Positions 11,124 to 22,374 of a stretch of DNA of 64,000 bases are shown piece after piece. Origin of the DNA: Blasia pusilla. Taxonomy: Eukaryota; Marchantiophyta; Marchantiopsida; Blasiales. The notes under the pieces are model-generated. The model was not told where the DNA came from. It was given only the letters and a program-made list of their open reading frames with translations, and did not search any database. Each line of letters opens with the position of its first letter. Position 1 is the stretch's first letter. The stretch is from the NCBI GenBank assembly GCA_050084515.1, contig CM114271.1, positions 23,684,001-23,748,000 of the forward strand. The letters run 5' to 3'. Position numbers and translations under genes: made by a program.

Positions 11124-11406
11124 TCGACTGTCTCACATGGATAGTCAAGGTATGGCTGAGCAGAGACGGATGCGAGTGTCATCCATGCCATCAAGTCCAC
11201 GATTTGGACCATTGCCTACAGGGTCTGTACAAGCATTGGTTGGGGGCGAGACGAGGAGAGATAGGCACCCATGGAATTTCTGGGACGTCGTTCAAGCACA
11301 GAGTACGAAGGCGGCTAGAGTAGCACATGTTCATTTTTTGGATGCGGAGCATGGTGTAGGAAGTCAGAGTGGAGTGGCTGTTGCGGAGGTGCCTAGGGTT
11401 GCTACA

Positions 11407-11409
11407 TAG
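11407..11409 (+). promoter_or_regulatory. Conserved in-frame UAG readthrough signal (copy O)
   Basis: TAG CAA CCA, with the same frame open on both sides (11137-11406 and 11410-12014). Copies B and C carry TAG CAG CCA at the same place. All three fit UAG-CAR-YYA, the readthrough context known from tobamovirus replicase. It separates Gag-protease-methyltransferase from RT-RNase H-integrase-PHD. Confidence 0.7.
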
Positions 11410-12014
11410 CAACCAAAGCCAGAGGTTGCGTCCTCTCCGAGTGAGGTCACGATGGAGACTTGGGAGCCTGTGATAGGTCTGAAGTTGATAGAAGGAGAGC
11501 GACGGCGAGTTCATAGGTTTCTGAGAGGGCATGTCAGTTGTTTTGCCTTCAGTATGAGAGACTTGGGTAAGCTGAAGGGTCCCGGGATACGGATTGAGTT
11601 GGCTAGTGATACGCCGATCTTTCATCGACCCTACAGGTATTCTGATATGGAGCAAGCCTTGATTCAGAGCAAGAGTGAGGACTTGTTGGAGGCAGGACTT
11701 GTGGAGTTATCACATGGGGAGTATGCATCTGCCATAGTCATGCCGGCGAAGAAGGATATGTATGGCAATTGGACGGATAGGCGGATGTGTGGAGATTATC
11801 GTCCTATCAACCGACAGACGAGGTCAGATCGGTACGCCATGCCTTCTCCTGAGGAAATCTTTGATGCGGTAGGGCATGCAAAGATCTTCAGTACTTTAGA
11901 TCTCCGTTCTGGCTATCATCAGCTTCGTATCAAGTTGGAGGACAGGGAGAAGACAACATTCTGGGGGATAGATCGGTTTGGGAGAGATTTCTTGTATCAG
12001 TGGCGGTTCCTACC
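11410..12014 (+). pseudogene. Reverse transcriptase, N-terminal part (copy O)
   Basis: Typical Ty3/gypsy RT blocks are present: an N-terminal TPIFHRPYRYSDME, then MPAKKD, RRMCGDYRPINRQT, and the first catalytic Asp in STLDLRSGYHQLRI. The frame is open from the UAG to FLYQWRFLP, where copy B is inserted at the target TACC. The domain resumes at 21741. It would copy element RNA into DNA within Gag particles. Confidence 0.85.
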
Positions 12015-12365
12015 TATCATGACCATACGGATTATGTCGTAGAGTATAGTGCTGGTAGAGGCCATTCCTTATGTAGGACCGTAGTGGCTTGGTAGAGATG
12101 CGGTTCCATACATAGGGTTGGGGGTGACTTTCCCAGTAGGGCCCGCTCTTAGGTTGGAGGATATAAGGTGGCTTGCCCTCAAAGAACAGTCAGTTCTTTG
12201 AGTTGAGCCTGTTGCGTTGGGAGTTAGCATTGGTAGTGAGTAGAGCTCTTGGCTATGGTGTTTCCCGCAAGCTTCGACCTAGATTATCCCATCGTGGAGT
12301 GGGTTTGGCTCGATTGTATGTGATTGTAAACGTGTTTTATGACAGTAGGTCTTTCACGGATTTCA
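12015..12365 (+). repeat. A1 repeat of copy B
   Basis: This is the 5' terminal repeat, matched by A2 at 21264-21630. Copy-specific variants such as GAGGCCATTCC and GTGGCTTGCCCTC occur in both A1 and A2 of copy B but not in copy C, so both derive from one transposition event. It contains a TATAAG box at 12162-12167. Confidence 0.88.
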
Positions 12366-12379
12366 CTCAAAGAACTGAC
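12366..12379 (+). other. Self-priming primer-binding site of copy B
   Basis: CTCAAAGAACTGAC abuts A1 and is the exact reverse complement of GTCAGTTCTTTGAG (12189-12202), which starts about 28 nt after the TATA box. This is a 14-bp match between the primer site and the predicted RNA 5' end. Confidence 0.72.
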
Positions 12380-13199
12380 GTAGATCGATGGTAGCTTCGA
12401 TTGTAGATCAGTAGGATCTGGTTAGGGTTGATTGTGTACTCAGCCGTAGATGTTCGCGGCTTGTTGCCTATGTTGGAGGTGTGAATCAGGTGCGTGGTTG
12501 GTTTGGAAAGAAGCGCCTTTGCTGAGAGCTTTCCAACGCTACCTGTAGATCGCCGGATTTCGCGTCAAGGAGTTGGAAGTTATCAAGCATTGAAGATTCT
12601 GGTTCGTGTTCGGCGTTTTTTGATATGGAGAGGTTGGAGTCGGAAGCTCTGTTGAAGTTCATCCAGATCGGGTGAGACGTTCCTATTGCTACTTGTATTG
12701 TGATCTCATGTGAAGCTATCTGCTCGAGTGCGTGGAGCGTTATGGATTTCTGCGTGCATGAAACTTGGCGGAAGCGCTGCCGGATTTTGCGGTTCTAGAG
12801 GTGTATGGACAAGACAAGTTTATCTGATTTTTAGCTCGGAGTACGGAGCTCGGTTGTAGTTGAGTTTTTGTGGGGAGATAGCTATGGTGGTCAATTGAAT
12901 TCTGATCGAAACATATTTGATTTCGGTCACGTATTTGTGAAGTAATTTCTGATCGAAATTTCACGGACTAGCTCAAGGTCTGGCTATGGTGGACAACGGA
13001 TCGGAGGGGCTGGTTGGTTGGTGACTCGTTCATTGTTGGAGACGCCTATCCCATTGGGGGCGCCCTGGTTGGACCTCTCTCCATAGCGAAGCATGGCGAA
13101 GCGTGGCGAATGGGGCATGTCTCGGCGTTTTGAGGCTTCGAGGCAACTCGTGGTAGCTCGGGGCGAGTGGGCGTGAGAGGCAGAGTAAGGAGCAGGGAG

Positions 13200-13223
13200 C
13201 AAGCAAGCAAGCTTGCTTGCTTG
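13200..13223 (+). repeat. Perfect 24-bp palindrome in the leader of copy B
   Basis: (CAAG)3(CTTG)3. The same palindrome sits at 50886-50909 in the leader of copy C. In RNA it would form a hairpin or a kissing dimer. A role in RNA dimerisation or packaging is inferred only from its position between primer site and gag. Confidence 0.6.
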
Positions 13224-13865
13224 GGCGTGAGGCAATTTTTGCAGGATTTAGGATTTGAGTTTTGCATAACTGGCCACCCATCTTTGGGCTATTCTGCCTG
13301 GAGGACGCTTAACTGCTGAGTTCTTAACTATGCCAGTGTACAGACTGTTGTAGCTCATTTGGTGCTGTTCGGAGAGGTGTTAGGCACTTTATGCATCTCA
13401 GGTTTTTGGTTGATGTACCTCTAGCGCATAGTACGGTGTAGCCTCTCCATGCAGATGATATTTTCAGGTGCTGCGAGTTCGACTAGCACGTCATCGACCC
13501 GCGGCGGAGTAGCTATTGCGTTAGAATTGTGTGGTGGGTTTTGTGGATTCAGAGGGCACCACATTTGGTGGATTGTGTTACCTTGGTTTCCATTTGCGAT
13601 TGGAGGGTTGTCGTTGGATTTCCTGTGTTTGGATCCCCTCCATTGTGCTTCTTGCTTGCGCGCCCATTGTTAGGGTTGACGCTGATTTCCATAGTAGTGT
13701 TACTCTGTGTGCTCCGATAGTGAGGTGGAGTGATGACCATGAGACCGTGGGAGTCTTCTTGTGGTGATGAGAGGTTAGGTTGCCTACACCCATAGCTAGT
13801 AGAGCTACAATAGTAGAGCGACATCGACGTCACTTGGTTAATTTGGTGGTGGTGCGGCATCGGCG

Positions 13866-15140
13866 TTGGTCATCACGGAGCTGTCGGGTGGTCTGGTTGG
13901 GGACCGTGGTGCGGACAGTGGTGGTTTCACACGGAGTGGATTTAGGTATCGGCTACCTTTTCCACTTCCGACGGTTGATGAAGAGGAGGACGAGGGTGTT
14001 CCAAACACCGAGTCTTCTACGTTGTTATCGAGTGTTGCAGCTCCATTGATTTGTGACATGGACGGTGGATATGGGGCCATGAAGGGCCCACGACGATACT
14101 TGGGTGCAGTGGGTACCATTGAGTTGGAGGACTTCATGCAGGAATTTGATACGTGGTGTGATATGCAGATGTTGCAGAACGCCACGTTGTTTACACCCTT
14201 CTTGGCTTGGAAGGGGTTGTTTCAGCACTTGGAAGGACCACCCATGGATGATTACCATGAGTTTAGGAAGGACCATGTTGCTGAGATTGAGGCATGGAGA
14301 CAATATTGGTCTCCAGGCTATGTGTCTATCATCCATGGTGGTATTGGTAGTAGTGCTCCTACTATGCCCCCCGGAACCGAGTGGTATGCAGTACTGAGCC
14401 GGAGTGGGGATACCTAAAGTGGAGGTACTAGTGGGGGTACTAGTGGAGGTACTAGTGCCCCACCATTTAGCTTGATTGCTGCAGAGGTTCTTCAAGAGGT
14501 TGAAGAAGAACTATCAAGGAGTGAAGACGGAGAAGTTGAGGAATCTTTAGGACTTTGAGCGAAAGGCGGTGAGAGTCTTCATGAGGCATACACGCGTATC
14601 GACGCTTGATTTCATTACCAAGGGTGTGCGAGGTTCAGCGATCCAATCAATTTTGGTATGGGATCTTGGACAGAGATTTGCGCCGTAGGGTACGTGATGC
14701 TACTCTTATGAGTGATGATTCACCCACATTGACCCATGTGTTTGCTCTATCTCGAGAAGATTGAGCTTAACATGGTGAAGGAGAGAGTGGTGACATCCGC
14801 ATTCGAGTAGGGATACAACTACTACTCGTGTTCGCCGCCCACCTCACGCCTCATAGTAGTGGTGTTGGTATTAGTAGTGGGAGTCGTGGGGGTACACGCG
14901 ACCTCAGTCAAGTCCTAGAGGGACATTTGTGTAGAGACCATTGCCTTCATTTTTGCTGCCCCCAGCAAGAAGGACGATCATGTTGGACATGTGGAGGTGA
15001 TCATGTTAGGAAGTTTTGTCCCCAAGAGGATGGGAGACGGACTTTGGAGGATGGGCCTCACTCGGCCCCAACTCAGGTGTGATCATTGCGGGAGACTAGG
15101 TCATCCTCGAGAGCGTTGCTTTGATCTTCATCCGAGTTGA
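13866..15140 (+). pseudogene. Gag with two zinc knuckles (copy B)
   Basis: The longest intact Gag piece of the three complete elements (13866-14417, 183 aa) begins with an acidic segment (PTVDEEEDEG). It continues into the capsid-like core GAVGTIELEDFMQEFDTWCD and LFTPFLAWKGLFQHLEGPP. The frame breaks after about 14415. Downstream are the zinc knuckles CWTCGGDHVRKFC (about 14990-15030) and CDHCGRLGHPRERC (about 15080-15123), followed by a Gly/Arg-rich coding stretch. The start codon of Gag is not certain because the frame is open upstream. Gag binds and packages the element RNA. Indels make this copy non-coding overall. Confidence 0.72.
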
Positions 15141-15929
15141 GATCAGGCCGTGGCCGTGGTGGAGTAGCCGAGAGGCCGAGGTGGTAGAGGTGGTAGGGGT
15201 GGTAGAGGTGGACCGGTGGTTGGAGAGCCTACGGTGGCTACCCCTACCACTACGACGAGTCGCTATGGTGCCAGGATTGAGCAATTGGAGCAGAAGTTGG
15301 CTACTATGGTGGTATCCAAGATAGATCAGGTTCGGGAGCAGGGCTTCCACCTCTTATGGAGGGGATGATCTCTCTTATATGGCGAGTAAAGACAAGGTTG
15401 AGGCATCAGCAGCGATTTGAGAGGAGCCACTCGGCGTCGAGCCACGTGGTGCTATCAGGAGTTGGACCCACAGAGGGGTGAGGTTGGGAGCGTGCTAGGC
15501 TTCCCAGTCATTCTTGTTGTCCGAGGTGCTTAGGACTCCATCCATGGTTCCTCGCAGCCTATTGAGCCGACAGTGGGGATCGAGGCATCTATCATCGCGT
15601 GTAGTAGACACGGATGCAAAGATCCAATGCAAGATGTGCGGATGGCAACTTCAGTGTTGGGATCCCCATTGTTTTCGCCACGGAGCGATGGCTTTAGGAG
15701 TTGACTTAGCTCTTGTATTTTCAGCCAGACCACATTGTGTGAACGTGGGGTGTTATTCTTGCTACATGTGTTGAGGTGGATGAGGATGTTGCGGTGGAGT
15801 GACCCTCTATGTCGGAGTAGCATTGAGTACCAGTGCTACTTAAGCAAAGGCGGGCGGAGATGGATGCATTACCGGCCCGGCCAGCCATTGATCGTGAGAG
15901 GCTTACACTGGTGTATGTATGTTGGACAA

Positions 15930-16470
15930 CCGGAGTGGGATCTTCCGATTTGTGAGTCCTACAGACAGGTGTATAGACCAGATAGAGTCTTGTTAGACTT
16001 AGGTGCCCAGCCTTTGATGTTGGGAAAGGCGGCATGTATTGGTTTGGGTATTCGGAGGTCGAGCTTGAGCCTTGCCCATTCCAGATTCAAACATCACTTG
16101 GAGGAGCCAATGATAGGTCTCAATTCATGACACGGGAGAAGTTTTTCAGAGTTGAGACCAGATCATGCGACCGATAGCTCCCGGTTGGGATTATCTCGGT
16201 AGTCACATCACCGAGTCGTATGATGTACTAGTTGGAGGAGGAGTATTGTACCCGATGGGTTTTCAGATGGATTCTTGGATCGAGAGGCGTCTTATAGACC
16301 AGGTTGGCGATCCGGGATGGACGTATGAGCCAAGTTCTGTGAGATTTATTTCGGGGCTCGACCAGAGGGTCTTCCCAACAAAGTGTTAGCATCCGTGGTG
16401 GTTTTAGTGGAGTAGTCACTTGGCCAGAGACTTTTTGAGGGTAATGTTTCGCTATGGATTCTCCGCGCAT
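15930..16470 (+). pseudogene. Aspartic protease region (copy B)
   Basis: It is recognised by VLLDLGAQPLMLGKAACIGL (about 15988-16047), with catalytic DLGA as in copy O. About 160 bases later comes ESYDVLVGGGVLYPMGFQMD, the second half of the domain. One- and two-base indels separate the two parts into different frames. Its role would be polyprotein processing in the particle. Confidence 0.6.
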
Positions 16471-16685
16471 GAGGAGGTAGAGGAGGTCCCTATTTTTGCA
16501 GCAAATGGCATCCTCATCGTTGGATGTGCCACTTTGGAGTTCAGAGGCGGTGCACTACGGCAGAGGCCGTCGCCTAGTGCAAGAGGCTTGGTGTGAGGTC
16601 AGTTATACCTCACGAGGAAGAGGAGGCCCCACGGTGGACTCCTACTGCCTGATTAGGTTATCCCTTTGGATACTACACCCATTGT

Positions 16686-17902
16686 ATGGCAAGATCCACG
16701 GAGGGCATTTGTGTGTTAGATCTCTTTGGTGGGATTAGCACTGGTTTGGCGGCAAGATGTTGCAGGCCGGTATTCTGTCGGCGGAGATACGTGTATGTGG
16801 AGCGAGATGAGACGGCCCAGAGAGTCTCATCTCGACATATTGGTCGATTGATGCGAGATATCCCGAGTTGTTGCCGCCATCGGCTATTCGTGGGTACCAG
16901 CGTGTTTTTACCATCACACATTGCATTGTTGGGGCGCAGGACCTTGAGAGGGTTGGTCCTGTGGATTTGGTGATTCTTTGGATGGCCATGTCGGGTCATC
17001 ACACGTCTTTGGTCGTGGTGAGGGATTACATGACCCTAGGTCTCGATTGTTTTGGGAGATGTTACGGGTGTTACGACATCTTCAGTTCATCGAGCACGTG
17101 CTCTAGCTTACATTCTCGAGAATGTTCCATTGTTGGGTGACACTCGGACCCGGATGATGGCGAGTGTTCATGAGGTGCGGTCTTGATTGGACCAGCGGTG
17201 TTGTTGGATGCTGCATGAGTTGGCTCACAGCGGCACATCATCCACGCTTGTGGTGGACAAACTTGTTGCCTAGGAGGTTCTACGTCGAGCATTTGATGCA
17301 AAGGCAGGGATCCTCGCTTACAATGGATAGTATCTTGATATCTTTGGCGACTTTCTCAAGTGGTGAGGGTTATTGATCGGTCACCCATGGCAGTGGTGAA
17401 CCGTGTGGGCCAGCCTAGGATGGCACTACCCATATTTGTGAGTTTTCCCGCGTCACATGCCTACAGGGAAGGTGGTCCGGGGCTTGTATGGGATTCTCAT
17501 GTGCGACAGTTGGTGGAGCCTAACGCTGATGAGAGAGAGCGTGCGATGGGATTTACTACTGGCGTGACAGCGGTTGCTTCTATTTCTGAGGCTTCACAAC
17601 GTCATGTGTTGGGTCAGGCCATGGACCTGAATTGTTTGACTTGGATTTTGAGTCTTGGTATGGCCGAGCAGCGTCGACTTCGGACTATGTCTGTGGGTCT
17701 TCCACCCCTTGTAATGAGCTCGATGGCTACCGGGACGGTAGAGGCATCGGCTAGGGGCAAGGAGAGTAGTATTTTGCATCCTTGGAGTAAATGGGATGTA
17801 ATGGTTGGGCATGTGGAGTTGGTTGCTCATGCTGGTGGAGGAGTTATTTGCTCAGATGATGGTGTAGCTAAGGGTGTATCATCTTGTGAAGGGGTTGCGT
17901 AG
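16686..17902 (+). pseudogene. C5-cytosine DNA methyltransferase domain (copy B)
   Basis: Motif I (CVLDLFGGISTGLAA) is at about 16713-16757, YVYVERDETA follows, and the WPC region is near 16980-16995 but frameshifted. ILENVPLLGD lies near 17112-17140. The C-terminal part is open from 17360 and carries FVSFPASHAYREGGPG, ERERAMGF and LGQAMDLNCLTW. The frame then runs through a linker of about 90 residues to the TAG at 17900-17902 and, past it, directly into RT. This shows that methyltransferase and RT share one frame separated only by the stop. Frameshifts in the N-terminal half inactivate it. Confidence 0.82.
17900..17902 (+). promoter_or_regulatory. Conserved in-frame UAG readthrough signal (copy B)
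   Basis: TAG CAG CCA, with the same frame open from 17360 to 18157 apart from this codon. It fits UAG-CAR-YYA. Confidence 0.7.
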
Positions 17903-19370
17903 CAGCCAATGGCATCGTCCTCTCCCTCTAGTATGCCAGTGGAGGAGACTTGGGAGCCATTACTTGGGCCCAAGCTTACGGGAGGTGAGAAACGTCGCTT
18001 GACACAGTTCCTACGTGCTTATAGGAGTTGTTTTGCCTTTAGCATGAAGGAGTTGGGTTCTCTGGTTGGACCCGGTATATGGATTGATTTGGCTAGTGAT
18101 ACGCCAATCTTCCGTCGTCCCTACCGATATAGTGATATGGAGAGGGACTTGATTGAGTAGGACGTTGGACCTTTTGGAGGCTAGATTAGTGGAGTTGTTG
18201 CATGGAGAGTATGCATCGCCCACTGTCATGCTGCTAAAAAGGATATGCATGGCAACTACACGGATAGGCGGATGTGTGGAGATTACCGCCCTATCAATCG
18301 GCAAACCAAGGCCGATAGGTATGCCATGCCTACACGAGAGATCTTTGATGTGGTGGGACAGCAAAGATTTTCAGTATTTTGATCTTCGGGCAAGATACCA
18401 TCAATTGCCGATTCGGGAGAGTGACAAGGCCAAGACAACATTTTGGGGTGTCAACTCTCATGGCAAGGATTGTTTGTACCGGTGGAAATTCTTACCCTTT
18501 GGGTTGAAGAATGCACTGTCGAGTTTCAAAGAGTGATGGACGGGATCCTAGCGGTGGTTGGATTTTGTTCGGTGTTACATTGATGATATCTTGGTGTTCA
18601 AGAACACGGTGGAGGTGCATCGATACATTTGCAGATGGTGTTTGAGCGGTTGAAAGCTCATGGTCTACGTTTTCATCCAGGAAAGTGTAAGTTCTTCCAT
18701 GAGGATGTTGAGTACTTGGGTCATGTGATCTATCCAGGTGGTTTGGGAGTTCGACAAGCAAAGGTGGAGGCTATTGCACTTATTCGCGTCCGGTAGATGT
18801 GAGTAGAGTTCGAGCATTCATGGGATTGGCGAACTACTATCGGAGGTATGTGAAGGATTTAGTGCTATGGCAAAGCCTTTAAACCAATTGCTGAAATCAG
18901 ATCAAGAGTGGCACTGGGAGATGATCGGGAGAGAGCTTTGGGGAGCTTAAGGCCAGTTGGTGGCGGCGCCTATCTTGAGGAGACCTATCGAGGGCGCCCA
19001 TTTGATTACATACACACGATTGGAGTAGGTTGGGACTTGGAGCGGTGTTGACACAACATGATGATGAGCACATGGAGTTTGTGGTGGCCTATGCAAGTCG
19101 TTCGAATAATGCAAATGAGTCGCGCTATAGTTCATATGAGGGAGAGTGCTTGGCAAGAGTGTGGGATGTGGCACACTTTAGGTGTTACTTGTTTGGCACA
19201 CTGATTTACCCTTGTTATCGATCACCACCGCTCAAGTGGTTGATGGAGTCGGACAAGCTTACAGGAAGCTTGCAAGGTGGGCTCTTATCTTACATGAGTA
19301 TGACTTCGGGTGGTACATAGACCTGGAGTTGCCAACCTTGATGCTTTGATGGGTTGAGTAGGAACCCATG
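17903..19370 (+). pseudogene. Reverse transcriptase and RNase H (copy B)
   Basis: RT begins after the UAG with MPVEETWEPLLGPKL and runs through SDTPIFRRPYRYSDME, RRMCG and the FGLKN segment. The catalytic CYIDDILVF is retained (about 18570-18596). RNase H follows (GLGAVLTQHDDEHMEF at about 19030, then YSSYEGECLARVWDVAHFRC). At least six frame breaks and a stop at 18158 interrupt it. Its function would be cDNA synthesis and RNA removal. Confidence 0.8.
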
Positions 19371-19559
19371 TACTAGCCAAGAGGATACAACTGGGGCTAG
19401 ATGGCATGGCGAGGTTGATGAGGAGATGGTGCCAGGTTGGCATGCATCCGCCTTTTTATGTTGGTTAGGGGTGGACTCTAGTATGGAGGACCACATGATA
19501 TCTTACTCTAGTCAGAGGGTAGATGGCCAACCTTCAGATCCTAAGGTTGGAGATGGTGG

Positions 19560-20990
19560 TACGGATGAGCGTGATATTCATGATGATGCGTTGGTGTTGG
19601 AGTTCCTACGGACCAAGAGGGTGCCGCATAGTGAGTGCCAAGGAGCGAGACCGTGTTCTTCAACGTGCTAAGAGGTATCGATTGGAGGAACACATATTCT
19701 CCGCATGTGGGAGGATGGTAGAGTACGAGTAGTGCCACATTTGGCTCGAGAGAGAGCGCATTGACAGCGACATGCCCATGAGGAGTTGGGACATTTTGGG
19801 GTAAAGCGACGTATAGCTTACTCCTTGGCAAGATTGGTGGCGTGGCATGCATACTCAGTGCAGCGAGTTGGTGTCACGTTGTATGGTTTGTGACCGGGTG
19901 AGGGCATCATTTAATGCCCCTACACCACAATTACATCCCTTGCCTATTATGGGGTTGGTTACCGTTGGAGTGTGGACTTTGCGGGACCGTTACCATTGAT
20001 GCGACATCATCGATATGTGTTGGTGATGGTGGAGCACTTCTCCAAGTGGATTGAGTTGGTGGCATTACCGGACAAGGCAAGTGAGGGAACGGCATATGCG
20101 TTTCTGGATAGAGTGCTTAGTCATTTTGGTGCACCGGTGAAGTCTTGACCACCAGTGCAGTCTGAGTTTGGTGGTGAGTTTGGTCTTGTGTGACAAGGCG
20201 TTGATTGATCATCGGACCACGTCTCGAGATCATCCGAGGCGGATGGTTTGGCTGAGCGTGTGGTTCGGGACGGTGAAGAGGGCATTGCGCAAGTATGGCC
20301 TCTGAAGGGGCATCTTGAGACCAGGATATTCGTTGCCATGGTTAGCCATGGGGTATAGGTTCAGTCGCCAAGCATCCTTGGCTTCCTTCTCACCTTATTT
20401 TCTATTATACGGCCGAGATCCGGACTTGCCGCAGCAATTGCCGGGAGTCTAGTGAGGTGGTGGACCTTGATGACCCAAAGATATGGATGAGGGTGTGTTC
20501 TCGGGCGGAGCTCTTTCGGAGAGTTATGCCAATGACCTTTGAGAATCTTGCCATTGCTCAACACAGGATACGCGGTATGGTTCGGGGTGGAGGTTATCGA
20601 CCATCGATTCGAGGTTCCATGTGGGGACTATGTCTATTTGCAGCAGATTGCCCGACAACGTTGGATGTGGCAGCAGCGCACTATTTTACGAAAGTGCGTG
20701 AGGTGTTAGCTTCGGAGTTCTCATGTTGGAGGGTCGTGATGGAGTTGTTTGGAAGGACCATGTGCGTAATTGTGCGCCATGTCATCTTCCAAATGTGGAT
20801 GGTATCTTATTGACCCAAGCTTAGCCATGATACGTGCTAGCTTGAGGTGCATGTTGTGTGGGTCTGCCGGGTAACGCCGTATGTTGGTGTGTGATCGATG
20901 TTCTAGGGGTTGGCATATGATGTGTTTGACTCACGTTTGGATGTTGTTCCTCTTTGGAAGGTGGGTTTGTCTCGATGTACTTAGGAGAGG
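19560..20990 (+). pseudogene. Integrase and PHD finger (copy B)
   Basis: The zinc-binding HHCC region lies at about 19770-19890 (HEELGHFGVKR, RCMVCDRV). The DDE core follows in several frames, with VDFAGPLPL at about 19975, VEHFSKWIELVALPDKASEG, and the Glu region near 20220-20290. The GPY/F-like module and the PHD finger (CMLCGSAG, CDRCSRGWHMMC) end near 20985 with several indels. DDE integrase inserts the cDNA. The PHD finger may read histone tails (inference). Broken in this copy. Confidence 0.75.
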
Positions 20991-21155
20991 TAGATGACTT
21001 GATCTTTGCATGATATGGATTACAGATGTGCGACTAACGATGGGGCAACCTAGCACCCGGCCTTCGATTCGGGCACCCAAGAAGGTGTATAGCATGTAGT
21101 AGATGTATAGGGCTACCGGGAGTTAGAGGAACCTAACCGCCTTGATTAGGGGCGA

Positions 21156-21736
21156 GTTGTGGTACACTTGCGTTTGTGGATACTCGTCTATATTATGTAT
21201 GTATGTGAGTATGGTATGTCGGCGATGTATGTTGTATGACGATGGGGATTCATGACGACAATTTGTCATGACCATACGGATTATGTCGAGAGTATAGTCT
21301 TTGGTAGAGGCCATTCCTTATGTAGGACCGTAGTGGCTTGGTAGAGATGCGGTTCCATACATAGGGTTGGGGGTTACTCACTTGGGGGTGACTTTCCCAA
21401 GAGGGGCCCGCTCTTAGGTTGGAGGATATAAGGTGGCTTGCCCTCAAAGAGAATCAGTTCTTTGAGTTGAGCCTCTATGCGTTGGGAGTTAGCCTTGGTA
21501 GTGAGTAGAGCTCTTGGCTATGGTGTTTCCCGCAAGCTTCGACCTAGATTCTCCCATCGTGGAGTGGGTTTGGCTCGATTGTATGTGATTGTAAACGTGT
21601 TTTATGACAGTAGGTCTTTCACGGATTTCAGTTGTGGTACACTTGCGTTTGTGGATACTCTCATCTATGTTATGTATGTATGTGAGTATGGTATGTCAGC
21701 GATGTATGTTGTATGACGATGGGGATTCTCACGACA
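21156..21736 (+). repeat. Split-repeat terminus B1-A2-B2 of copy B
   Basis: B1 is 21156-21260, the linker ATT is 21261-21263, A2 is 21264-21630 and B2 is 21631-21736. B1 and B2 share the copy-specific GATGGGGATT, where copy C has GATGTGGATT in both. A polypurine-like TTAGGGGCGA abuts B1. Confidence 0.88.
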
Positions 21737-21740
21737 TACC

Positions 21741-22374
21741 ATTTGGGTTGAAGAACGCGCGTGCAGAGTTTTAGAGAGTGATGGATAGGATTCTGGCTGG
21801 CTTGGATTTTGTACGATGTTACGTAGATGATATTCTTATCTTCAGTTCCATGGTTGAGGAGCATGAGCGACACTTGGAGGAGGTGTTTCAGCGATTGCAG
21901 TTACATGGACTGAAGTTACATCTAGGCAAGTGCAGATTCTTTAAGGAGCAGATTGAGTACTTGGGATACACCATATACCCAAGTGGGTTAGGCGTTCAGA
22001 AGACGAAGGTAGAGGCTATTGCGCAGATTCCACGCCCTACAGATGTGAGTCGAGTCTGAGCATTTCTTGGACTGGCGAACTTCTATCGACGGTATGTCAA
22101 GGGTTTTAGTGCGATCGCAAAGTCTTCGACCTTGTTGACGAGACTTGACCAGGTTTGGTTGTGGGGAGATGATCAAGAGCGAGCATTTTAGGAGCTCAAG
22201 GATAGGTTGACGTCCTCACCCATTTTACAAAGACCGGTTAGGGGTCGCCCATTCCATTTACATACGGATTGGAGCATGTTGGGTCTAGGAGCAGTGCTTA
22301 CTCAGAGGGATGACAAGGAGAGGGAGTTTGTTGTGGCTTACATGAGCCAATCAAACAACATTGCAGAGGCAAAG
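21741..22374 (+). pseudogene. Reverse transcriptase C-terminal part and start of RNase H (copy O)
   Basis: It continues the RT of copy O after copy B. FGLKNA comes first, then the intact catalytic CYVDDILIF (YVDD at 21820-21831), the thumb region, and the gypsy hallmark RAFLGLANFYRRYVKGFSA with a stop inside. RNase H opens with HTDWSMLGLGAVLTQ, the first catalytic Asp being in TDW. The copia element cuts the domain after NNIAEAK. A TAG near 22189 also interrupts the frame. Confidence 0.85.

Larger units (their letters stand above)
9181..11409 (+). pseudogene. C5-cytosine DNA methyltransferase domain (copy O, split by a solo LTR)
   Basis: Catalytic motifs of C5 methyltransferases occur in order in one frame. 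Motif I (AdoMet binding) is VLDLFGGISTGLAA. An acidic motif II-like strand is YLYVERDET. Motif IV has the catalytic Cys in IAGWPCHGHSSVGRGFG. Motif VI is YILENVPLLGD. Motif VIII is RPRLWWTNL. A target-recognition region follows, then motifs IX/X as ERERTMGF and LGQAIDLN. Motif I resembles the DNMT3/DRM class more than DNMT1. A TAG at 9272 and a TGA at 9560 interrupt it; the latter reads CGA in copies B and C. Solo LTR 10121-11123 splits it after DLN. The tail resumes at 11129 and ends at the UAG. It would methylate cytosines, perhaps in the element's own cDNA or at its target (inference). It lies inside the polyprotein between protease and RT. Confidence 0.87.
12015..21736 (+). mobile_element. 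Gypsy-type DNMT/PHD retrotransposon, copy B (nested in copy O)
   Basis: A complete 9.7-kb element is inserted in the RT of copy O between FLP and FG, with 4-bp duplication TACC (12011-12014 and 21737-21740). It runs A1 (12015-12365), primer site (12366-12379), leader, gag, protease, methyltransferase, UAG, RT, RNase H, integrase, PHD, polypurine tract, B1 (21156-21260), linker ATT, A2 (21264-21630), B2 (21631-21736). It is closely related to copy C. Its first two bases are TA instead of TG. Many 1-3 nt indels break every domain, so it is non-functional as read. Confidence 0.92.
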
